NCBI RefSeq assembly: GCF_030824335.1
Contig: NZ_JAVBXX010000003.1
Span: forward strand, 234,472-298,471
DNA: 64,000 bases
Source: Azonexus sp.
GTDB lineage: Bacteria > Pseudomonadota > Gammaproteobacteria > Burkholderiales > Rhodocyclaceae
Reading direction: 5' to 3'
How positions within the stretch are numbered: position 1 is the stretch's first letter; every line of letters starts with the position of its first letter. A model generated the notes under the pieces. That model ran no database searches. It was given only the letters and a program-made list of their open reading frames with translations, and was not told the origin of the DNA. The position numbers were made by a program, and so were the translations under genes. Below are positions 8,907 through 16,038 of this stretch, piece after piece.

Positions 8907-9077
8907 ATGAAACAACTGCAAAAATGGTTTGACCTGATCGCCGGCATTTCGGAAGAGGAACAAAAACGCCTGGCTCTGGCCCATGCAATTTTCGGCCAAC
9001 GCGGCCCAGATCTTGCCGAACTCAGTCGCCCGGCCTGCTGGCGCCGTTCCAGCCACATCCAGCGGCGCAGCGCCTGA
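8907..9077 (+). CDS. Putative 56-aa protein
   Basis: Short reading frame preceded by a strong ribosome site (GAGGAGAA, 5 nt before ATG). Its N-terminal half (MKQLQKWFDLIAGISEEEQ) looks like an amphipathic helix, while the C-terminal half is Arg-rich and less protein-like. Nothing identifies it. The 198-bp gap upstream holds a small TTTTCCGG/CCGGAAAA hairpin near 8772. Confidence 0.4.
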   Translation: MKQLQKWFDLIAGISEEEQKRLALAHAIFGQRGPDLAELSRPACWRRSSHIQRRSA

Positions 9078-9292
9078 GCCTCGCCTGACACAGCGCCCGC
9101 CCCCCCGTATTGCACGCACAGACCAGCGGCACGACAAGCTGAAAACAGGCGGGCAGAAAGCCCGGCATTCTCCCAACAAATATCGGCATTCTGGCCATCT
9201 CAGGCAGGCAGGCAAGGCCACCTGCGGCATAATGGCGGTTTGGAAGACCAAAGCCGCTCTCGGCGGCAATTTCACTCCGGGGAAATGCAATC

Positions 9293-9652
9293 ATGAAGCG
9301 TATCGACATCGACGAGGCCATACGCCAGCACAACAAGTGGCGTCGCCAGTTTCTCAACGCATTTGCCGGTGGCAACTATGCCGACATGCCGCTTTCCGAA
9401 CACCGCTGCTGTACGCTGGCCAATTCATTGGTCAAATCGCTGGCCGAGCACCAGTCATCCCGGCAGACGCCAGATAATCTATCCGGTTTGATTTCGGTCC
9501 ACAACCGATTCCACGATCTGGCCAACGAAATTGTCGACCTCAGTCAGAATGGCTTGGGGGATTCAGCGGATTTGCTTTTGCCTGAACTGAACGAAGGTGC
9601 GCATCAATTGGTCGCCGCCCTCGATCAATTGCGTGAACAACTGGCTGAATAA
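9293..9652 (+). CDS. Stand-alone CZB (chemoreceptor zinc-binding) domain protein
   Basis: A 119-aa protein that is essentially a CZB domain. It has an N-terminal H-x-x-W helix (RQHNKW), a central Cys after DMPLSEH (EHRCC), and a C-terminal HNRFH. These correspond to the 3His/1Cys zinc site that CZB domains use to sense zinc or hypochlorous acid at the end of chemoreceptors and diguanylate cyclases. Here no receptor or cyclase is attached, so it may act in trans. GGGG lies about 11 nt upstream of ATG. It ends before the minus-strand operon at 9692. Confidence 0.65.
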   Translation: MKRIDIDEAIRQHNKWRRQFLNAFAGGNYADMPLSEHRCCTLANSLVKSLAEHQSSRQTPDNLSGLISVHNRFHDLANEIVDLSQNGLGDSADLLLPELNEGAHQLVAALDQLREQLAE

Positions 9653-9691
9653 TTCAGCTTGTTCAAGCTTGTCCGCAAGCAGATGCCGCGA

Positions 9692-9970
9692 CTAAAGCAG
9701 CGCGGCACGCCAGAGGGCCAAGCCAACCCAGAGTGCCAAAAGCAGAACAAAGCAGAGCAGGCCGGATAATCCCGGCCCGACTTTGTTGCGCAGCAAGCAC
9801 GCGACAAGACGACGGGGGGCTCGGGTAATCAGGGCAAAAAGCTGATAAATAGGATTTTTATCACGCTGACTGCCGGCCAGGACATACATAAGCGCCAACC
9901 CGAGCAGCGCCAGCCCGAGCATTTCGATCACAGCGCGCAAGGCGCTGATCAGAAACAGCAGCACAAACAC
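9692..9970 (-). CDS. Small membrane protein, last gene of the transport/sensing operon
   Basis: A 92-aa, very Leu/Ala-rich protein with two predicted helices (about residues 2-32 and 66-90) joined by a basic loop containing RAPRRLVACLLRNK. The start is uncertain: a GTG at 9970 is used, but a CTG a few codons upstream has a better ribosome site (AGAGGG). It follows the DUF4212 gene by 36 nt in the same operon. Unknown function. Confidence 0.5.
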   Translation of the reverse strand: MFVLLFLISALRAVIEMLGLALLGLALMYVLAGSQRDKNPIYQLFALITRAPRRLVACLLRNKVGPGLSGLLCFVLLLALWVGLALWRAALL

Positions 9971-10006
9971 CCGCGCCAGACCGCTTCTTTCCTGCAGCGC
10001 CCTCTT

Positions 10007-10255
10007 CTATTCCGCATCGCCAGCATATTCGGCATCCAGTTGCCGCATGCGACGACTGTAATAGACGATGATGCCCAGATAACAGAGCAAGATGCCTTGG
10101 GCGGCAAAATAGAAGCCAAAAGGAAAACCGAAAAAGCTGTAGGCATTCAGTTCCCGGGCGAACCAACTGACACAGAAAGTCAGAACGACCCAGATGACCA
10201 GCAACCAGGCAGTCAGATGTCGTGTCTTGCGCCAGTAGGGAGAAACCTGATTCAT
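10007..10255 (-). CDS. DUF4212 small subunit of a sodium:solute symporter
   Basis: An 82-aa two-helix protein (about residues 15-33 and 45-66) with the family features WFARELN and FPFGFYFAAQG. DUF4212 proteins are the usual small partners of SSS transporters of the VC_2705 type. It overlaps the symporter stop by four bases (ATGA), which implies matched expression. Here it is downstream of the symporter gene; in many genomes the order is reversed. Role presumably assembly or gating of the symporter (inference). Confidence 0.88.
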   Translation of the reverse strand: MNQVSPYWRKTRHLTAWLLVIWVVLTFCVSWFARELNAYSFFGFPFGFYFAAQGILLCYLGIIVYYSRRMRQLDAEYAGDAE

Positions 10256-12294
10256 ATGCCCTCCCCGCGACGATCCGGCTGTCGGATGCGGGCCAGAAAA
10301 TCTGCCGCCTGAGGCGATGGACGGGTAAATAGGCTGACCAGCACATTGGTCATGAAGCCAGCCACAATACCGAACACCCCCGCCGAGGTCGATTGCAGAT
10401 GCAACCAGGGTTTCAGGGGAGCGCCTTCAAGACCGAGCCAGGCAAAGCCGCCGAACTCAAGACGCAGGATGTAGTAAAGCGTCAACAACAGGCCAACCAA
10501 CATGCCGGCAATGGCCCCGGCCCGCGTTGCCCGCGCCCAGAAAATCCCGAGCACCAATGCCGGGAAGAAAGCCGAACCGGCGATCGAGAATGCCCAGGCC
10601 ACCATCGACAAAATCGTGCCGGGTTTCTGGGCGGCAACGGTTGCAGCAAAAACCGCGACCACCAGCAACAGCGATTTGGAAATCACCAGACGCAGTTGGG
10701 TCGATGCACCCGGACGGAAAATCCGGTAATAAACGTCATGCGACAATGCGCTGGTAATGGTCAGCAACAGGCCATCGGCGGTTGACAGCGCGGCCGCCAA
10801 AGCGCCCGCGGCGACCAGTCCGGAAACCACATAAGGCATGCCGGCAATTTCCGGTGTCGCCAGCACGATAACGTCCGGGTTAAGCGACAGCTCAGCCAAC
10901 TGCAAGATGCCGTCGCCATTGATATCCTCAATACCGACCAGGCCCACCTTGGTCCACGCTGCAACCCAGCCGGGCAATTTGGCAATCGGGATGCCGGCCA
11001 GATTGGACAGCACTTCGAACTTGGCGAATACCGCATAGGCCGGTGCCGTGATGTACAGGATGACAATGAATAACAGCGACCAGACCACGGACTCTCGGGC
11101 CTGTGACACTGATGGTGTCGTGTAATAACGCATCAGGACATGCGGTAGCGCAGCGGTACCAATCGTCAGGCAGAAAATCAGCCCCAGGAAATTGAAGCGC
11201 AAGGCATTTTGTTCTTCAACTGTTTTGGCCGGGAAGGGTTCGGCGTGATGAATTGGCGGTTTACTGCGGTCGACCGCAGTAAACATCTCATTTTCCCAGC
11301 GCAATCTGGCCTGTTCCGGATCATGCGGCAGTTCGCGGCGCTGACGTTCCAGTGCGACGATTTCGCGCATCTGTACGTCGCTGGATTTCAGTTCGTTGAT
11401 CTGGATCGACAAGCGCTCGCGTTCCAGGATCAGCGACTGTGGCAGCTGCATGATTTTCTGTGCATAAAGGTCGGCGCGCTCCTGATAGAGTTCGCGCACC
11501 TCCAGCTCCTTGGCTGAGTCGAACAACTGATGTTCGAGCGTGGTCACCTTTTCCAGCACTTGCCCGTAAACCAGTTGCGGAATCGGCACCCCGGTGACGT
11601 TGTAGGACAGGATGGCGACCGGCGTTACGTAAGCCACGATCAGGATCAGGTATTGCGCCACCTGCGTCCACGTCACGGCCCGCATGCCCCCCAGGAAGGA
11701 ACAGACCAGGATGCCGGCCAGACCGACGAAGACCCCGACCTCGAATTGCAAACTGACGAAGCGGCTGGTAATGACGCCGACACCGTAAATCTGCGCAACG
11801 ACATAAACAAAGGACGCGAGAATGGCCGCAGCGACAGCGACCAGCCGGATGAAATTGCCGCCGTAACGGGCCACCAGGAAATCCGGAATGGTGTATTGCC
11901 CGAAGCGCCGCAGATAGGGGGCCAGCAGCAAGGCGACCAGCACGAAACCGCCGGTCCAGCCGATCACGTAAGCCAGCCCCTGGAAGCCTTGCAGATAGAG
12001 CGTGCCGGCCAGCCCCATGAAGGACGCCGCACTCATCCAGTCGGCACCGGTCGCCATCCCGTTGAACAGGGCCGGTACCCGGCGCCCCGCCACGTAGTAC
12101 TCCGAGACATCCGTGGTTCGACTGAAAACGCCGATGGTGGCGTACATCGATACCGTGAAAACGAGGAAAGCATAGCCGACCCAACGCGGCGGCATCCCGT
12201 GACGCTCAAGGAGTGCCAGCGTCAGGACGAACAGCACGAAGACCGCCGTGTAATACAGGTAGTAGCGCTGCAGCCGGGTCAACGAATTAAGCAT
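10252..12294 (-). CDS. Sodium:solute symporter, VC_2705/ActP-like
   Basis: A 680-aa SSS-family transporter, probably for acetate or another short carboxylate, judged by family and by acs upstream. N-terminal helices include FNGMATGADWMSAASFMG, the usual Na-site region. Between the helical halves lies a long hydrophilic insert with a coiled coil (about residues 250-330: repeated Glu/Arg/Leu heptads). Residues 457-468 (DINGDGILQLAE) match an EF-hand calcium loop at positions 1, 3, 5, 6, 8 and 12. A perfect 26-nt palindrome falls in the coding sequence at residues 338-346 (FTAVDRSK). Starts 10 nt after the DnaQ-like gene. Confidence 0.88.
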   Translation of the reverse strand: MLNSLTRLQRYYLYYTAVFVLFVLTLALLERHGMPPRWVGYAFLVFTVSMYATIGVFSRTTDVSEYYVAGRRVPALFNGMATGADWMSAASFMGLAGTLYLQGFQGLAYVIGWTGGFVLVALLLAPYLRRFGQYTIPDFLVARYGGNFIRLVAVAAAILASFVYVVAQIYGVGVITSRFVSLQFEVGVFVGLAGILVCSFLGGMRAVTWTQVAQYLILIVAYVTPVAILSYNVTGVPIPQLVYGQVLEKVTTLEHQLFDSAKELEVRELYQERADLYAQKIMQLPQSLILERERLSIQINELKSSDVQMREIVALERQRRELPHDPEQARLRWENEMFTAVDRSKPPIHHAEPFPAKTVEEQNALRFNFLGLIFCLTIGTAALPHVLMRYYTTPSVSQARESVVWSLLFIVILYITAPAYAVFAKFEVLSNLAGIPIAKLPGWVAAWTKVGLVGIEDINGDGILQLAELSLNPDVIVLATPEIAGMPYVVSGLVAAGALAAALSTADGLLLTITSALSHDVYYRIFRPGASTQLRLVISKSLLLVVAVFAATVAAQKPGTILSMVAWAFSIAGSAFFPALVLGIFWARATRAGAIAGMLVGLLLTLYYILRLEFGGFAWLGLEGAPLKPWLHLQSTSAGVFGIVAGFMTNVLVSLFTRPSPQAADFLARIRQPDRRGEGI
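11259..11284. repeat. 26-nt perfect palindrome inside the symporter gene
   Basis: Perfect inverted repeat, with half-site GTTTACTGCGGTC followed by its reverse complement, centred between 11271 and 11272. It is the longest member of the TGCGGTCGAC family in the window. It stays in frame and encodes part of the hydrophilic loop after the coiled coil of the symporter. Confidence 0.9.
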
Positions 12295-12304
12295 GCCGTC
12301 TCGT

Positions 12305-12967
12305 TTAATGGGTCCGACGCAGGTGGCTGCTGGCTTTCGATTCCTCGATCAGTTCGTCCACCGTATAAACCCCTTTGGCATGTGCGCGCACCACCAGCAT
12401 TTGCAGCAGGCGGGCCAGCAACAAATTGTTTTCACAGGGGCTACGCCGCCCATCGCCAAGATCAAGGCCAAAAGCAAGCAGCCAGTCATCCAGCGGCATG
12501 GGTTTGTGGTGTACCTCGCTGAACATCGCCGGCAGTAACCAAGTCAAGTCGACCCAGCGCGGCTGGAAATTGATGCCCAGTCGCTTCTTCAACAATTGCT
12601 CCAGGAAGGCGCTGACGAAAACGACATGGTAGGAAACCAGCGGCGATTTACCGATGAATTGCAAAAATGCCGCCAATTGCCGGTCGACCGCAATATCGTC
12701 AGTTGCCGCCGACAAGTCGATGTAGATACTCTGCGCCGGCGAAGCAACGCCTTGATGCATCACCGTGGCAGCAATCGCGGTCACCTGATCGGTTTCTGCA
12801 TTGGCGCCTGTAGTCGCAATATCGACGATGACGTAGCGCGTCAGATGATGCGATGACTCAAGGCCAGCCAGTTCGAGTCCCTGCCAGGCAACAACAGCAG
12901 CCTTGACGTCGGCCGGCAGATTTTCGTTCGGTCCTTCCCCGAACAGGAATTTCTTGATGCCGAACAT
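12305..12967 (-). CDS. DnaQ-like protein without catalytic residues
   Basis: A 220-aa protein with the layout of a DEDDh 3'-5' exonuclease but a ruined active site. Motif I reads VDIATTG (D49-I50-A51) instead of D-x-E. Motif II is SYHVVFVSAFL with Val118 where Asp is needed. Motif III lacks both His and Asp (RSPCENNLL). Compare the intact domain in the gene at 16039. It is therefore probably a binding or regulatory protein (inference). Start ATG is 2 nt after the CBS-DUF294 stop; the symporter follows after 10 nt. Confidence 0.75.
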   Translation of the reverse strand: MFGIKKFLFGEGPNENLPADVKAAVVAWQGLELAGLESSHHLTRYVIVDIATTGANAETDQVTAIAATVMHQGVASPAQSIYIDLSAATDDIAVDRQLAAFLQFIGKSPLVSYHVVFVSAFLEQLLKKRLGINFQPRWVDLTWLLPAMFSEVHHKPMPLDDWLLAFGLDLGDGRRSPCENNLLLARLLQMLVVRAHAKGVYTVDELIEESKASSHLRRTH

Positions 12968-12969
12968 GA

Positions 12970-14913
12970 TCAGTGATTCACCTGGTAATCGAGCTTGAGA
13001 CGCGACTGTATCTTGCGCGCCTGACGGAAGGACTCCTTGAGAATCCGGCGATCAAGCTCATTGAGTTTTTCCGGATCAATCAGGTTGTCGCCCTGGCGTC
13101 CCGGCTCACCTTCCAGATACTGGTGCTGCAGGCGCAGCAACTGGATGAAGTTCAGACCATCGAGAATGGCGTTGATTTCATCGCCCTTGATGTTCATTTT
13201 CTGTGCGGACATTCTCAGCCGCTGGCCGGTATTGGTGCCGTGCACGCCGACGGCCAGCGCGTAAATGCGCGCCACATCGACAAAAATGCGCGAACCATAT
13301 TTCTTCAGATCGATCTTGCCCGGATGATCCGGCTCGAGATCGGTCAAGAAATCGCGAATCTTGCCCAGCGGAGGACTGACATCGAGGGCATTACGCGCCA
13401 TGGCCTGCAGGAAAATCGGCGTTGCGGCTGCCTGCGCCAATAAATGCCGGCGCATGGCATCGGCCAGTTCGCTCTTGCCAAAAAGCGGCCGGAAGTCGAA
13501 AAAGATGGTTGCATTGAGCAAGGCAGTCGGCTCCGGTGTGCGAATCCACTTGCTGAACTGTGACCGCCACTCGTCCAGCGTCATGCACCACTCGGGATTG
13601 CTGGCCATGATATTGCCCTTGCACAACGGGAAACCGACCTTGTCGAGATCCTTGTTGGTATCGAGCGCAAAAGCCAGGAAACGCTGCTTGAGGGCATCCT
13701 GCGATTCCCCTTCGGGCACCACGAAAACAATGCCGTTATCCTGATCGGTACTGAAAGTCTGCTCATCGCGGCCTTCCGAACCGAAGGCCAGCCAAGCCCA
13801 ATCGATACCGGAAAAATCGTGCTTTTCCAGGTTGAGCTGGATGACGCGCCGGGTCAACGCGTCGTTCAGGGCAGAAATGAACTGCGTCAACTGCTCAGCG
13901 CCTATCCCTTGCGCCAGCATGTTGAACGACAACTGGCGCACATCGGCGGCAGAATGTTGCAGCGCTTCGACATCCGGTGCGGCCTCGATGGCCTGGCGAA
14001 TCTGGCGCAAGCCAACGCGCTGCAAGGCAAACAGGTCGCGCTCGGAAACCACGCCGGTCAGGCAGCCGGCGTGATCGGTCACCAGCACATGGCGAATGCC
14101 GTGCGTTGCCATTGCCAACATCGCGTCGTACGCCGTGGCATGCTCGCTGAGCATGAAAGGCGAAGACGACATGGCACTGCTGATCGGTGAAGTAAGTTCC
14201 AGACCCGCCAGCACGACGCGATCAAGCAAATCGCTGCGGGTAAAAATACCGACCGGTTTCTTCTCCGGATCGGCCACCACCATCGAACCGATACCCTTCA
14301 GCGACATGGTTTCCAGCACGCTGCGCAACGGCGTTTCCGGCAAGACGGAAATCGGCTCACGCGTCCCGATACCAACTAGCGGCGAATTCAGCGTCTGCTG
14401 TTCGCTCGCCTTCTGGGCAAACTGGGCCTGCAACTGGCGCCGTGACTGGTCGAGCAGGCTGGCAATGTACTGGGTACAGAACAGGTTGAACTCCGGGCTG
14501 CTCGACATCAGCAGGAGAAAATCCTCGGCCGGCAGGTGATAGCAGAACGTATCTTCGACTGCCGTATAGATGTTGGTGGAAGGACGCCCCGCCGTCACCG
14601 CGCCAATCGGGAAACTCTCGCCCGCCCCCAGGCTGAGAATGGAATATTCGGTCACCGTCACTTCACCCGCCTGGCGGGCCTGCACCTTGCCGGACTCGAT
14701 CAGGTAAAAGAACCGGACATTGCCGGAATCCGGCCCGACGATCAGGCTCCCGGCCGGATAAAAGGCAATATGCGCCTTTTCGCCGAAGCGCTGCAGCGCT
14801 TCGGCTGACATCTTGTTGAACGGCGCATGCTTGCGCAGGAAGGTCATCGTGTTGCCTGCAGCGCGATGCAAACCTTCCTCGCGCAACATGGCTTCAACTT
14901 GGTTTACATCCAT
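12970..14913 (-). CDS. cNMP-binding / CBS-pair / DUF294 nucleotidyltransferase-like protein
   Basis: A 647-aa multidomain protein. Order: cyclic-nucleotide-binding fold (about 30-145, with YPAGSLIVG and FYLIESGKVQ), a CBS pair (about 175-300), a DUF294 nucleotidyltransferase-like domain with GSEGRDEQ (378-385) and TDQDNGIV, and a C-terminal substrate-binding domain. The G-S-x-G-R-x-E-Q...DxD pattern is the GlnD-like nucleotidyltransferase signature, so uridylylation or adenylylation of a partner is plausible. Start at 14913 has AGAG about 9 nt upstream; an upstream TTG was rejected. Known neighbourhoods place this family beside SSS transporters. Confidence 0.88.
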   Translation of the reverse strand: MDVNQVEAMLREEGLHRAAGNTMTFLRKHAPFNKMSAEALQRFGEKAHIAFYPAGSLIVGPDSGNVRFFYLIESGKVQARQAGEVTVTEYSILSLGAGESFPIGAVTAGRPSTNIYTAVEDTFCYHLPAEDFLLLMSSSPEFNLFCTQYIASLLDQSRRQLQAQFAQKASEQQTLNSPLVGIGTREPISVLPETPLRSVLETMSLKGIGSMVVADPEKKPVGIFTRSDLLDRVVLAGLELTSPISSAMSSSPFMLSEHATAYDAMLAMATHGIRHVLVTDHAGCLTGVVSERDLFALQRVGLRQIRQAIEAAPDVEALQHSAADVRQLSFNMLAQGIGAEQLTQFISALNDALTRRVIQLNLEKHDFSGIDWAWLAFGSEGRDEQTFSTDQDNGIVFVVPEGESQDALKQRFLAFALDTNKDLDKVGFPLCKGNIMASNPEWCMTLDEWRSQFSKWIRTPEPTALLNATIFFDFRPLFGKSELADAMRRHLLAQAAATPIFLQAMARNALDVSPPLGKIRDFLTDLEPDHPGKIDLKKYGSRIFVDVARIYALAVGVHGTNTGQRLRMSAQKMNIKGDEINAILDGLNFIQLLRLQHQYLEGEPGRQGDNLIDPEKLNELDRRILKESFRQARKIQSRLKLDYQVNH

Positions 14914-14975
14914 TTCAGTCGCTCTCCCGATATTTTCTTGTTTTGAATGCACGGCAAATCCTTCCTGATTTACTG

Positions 14976-16037
14976 TCAAAGTGAGTAGTTTAACTTTAGT
15001 CGTTGTTGCAGATGGCGCGCCTGACGCAGTGCTTCACGCAGGATCACGCGGTCGATTTCATGGAGCGAAGAAGGGTGAAAACCCGCTTGCTCCATCCCGC
15101 TCTGGCTTGCTTGATGCTCCAGGCGCAAGCGCAGAATCTGTGACAGCGCCGCCTGGGCCACGCGGATTTCGTAATCCTTCATGCACCCCAAAGGTCCGGC
15201 ATCGCGCAAGCGGTCGAAGGTATTGACCGCCGACACGCCGCTGGCCAGCGCCAGGATGCGGGCGGTGTCGACGAACAGTCGGCTGCCCAGTTTTTTCAAA
15301 TCCACGGTTTCTGCGTCGTCGACCGCAACATCGCCGAGAAAACCCAGCGGCGGATGCACCGCCAGGGCATTGACCGCCATCAAATGCAGAAATGCCGGGG
15401 CATCGGCGGTCAAGCGAGAAACCAGTTCGCGCAAGGAAACACCGAGTTCAAAATGACCGTACAAGGGGCGAAAATCGAAGAAGATCGTCGCATTGAGCAA
15501 AGCTTCCGGTTCTGGACAACGGACCCAGTCAATGAACTTGCCACGCCATTCATCCAGCGACAAACACCAAGCGGGATTGCCCGCCATGATCTCGCCGGGA
15601 CAACGGGTGAAGCCGCAGGCCGCAAGGTGCTCGTTGGCTTCCCGGGCAAACGGCAGGAACAATTCACGCAATGCTTGGGCCTCGCTGCTGCTGGTAGCGA
15701 CGAAAACCAGTCCGTTATCCTGATCGGTGACCAGCGTCTGTTCATCGCGCCCTTCCGAGCCCATCGCCAACCAGCACCATTCGGTCGGCGGCAATCGATG
15801 GCGACGGGCGACCAGTGCCAGCACACTTGCGGTCAACTGGTCGTTGAGGCGAGAAATCAGGCGTGTCGCGGCTTCGCCCGACAAACCGCTGACTGGAATC
15901 CGGCGCTGGAAATCGTGCAAGCGCCTAGCCAGTTCAGGTGCCAGTGCCAGATCGCCAAGCGCTGCGAGCTCGCCGGACAATGCTGCCAGTTCTATACACG
16001 GCAGCCCCGGCATTTCCGGCAAAGACACGCACGCCAT
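14976..16037 (-). CDS. DUF294 nucleotidyltransferase-like protein lacking CBS domains
   Basis: A 353-aa paralogue of the C-terminal half of the gene at 12970. It keeps GSEGRDEQTLVTDQDNG (starting at residue 93) and the same downstream pattern (NPAWCLSLDEWR, ATIFFDFRPLYG, DLKKLGSRLFVD), but has no cNMP or CBS sensor. Starting ATG is one base after the stop of the exonuclease fusion. The shared motifs suggest the same type of transfer reaction on a different partner, or regulation through hetero-association (inference). Confidence 0.82.
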   Translation of the reverse strand: MACVSLPEMPGLPCIELAALSGELAALGDLALAPELARRLHDFQRRIPVSGLSGEAATRLISRLNDQLTASVLALVARRHRLPPTEWCWLAMGSEGRDEQTLVTDQDNGLVFVATSSSEAQALRELFLPFAREANEHLAACGFTRCPGEIMAGNPAWCLSLDEWRGKFIDWVRCPEPEALLNATIFFDFRPLYGHFELGVSLRELVSRLTADAPAFLHLMAVNALAVHPPLGFLGDVAVDDAETVDLKKLGSRLFVDTARILALASGVSAVNTFDRLRDAGPLGCMKDYEIRVAQAALSQILRLRLEHQASQSGMEQAGFHPSSLHEIDRVILREALRQARHLQQRLKLNYSL

Positions 16038-16038
16038 G

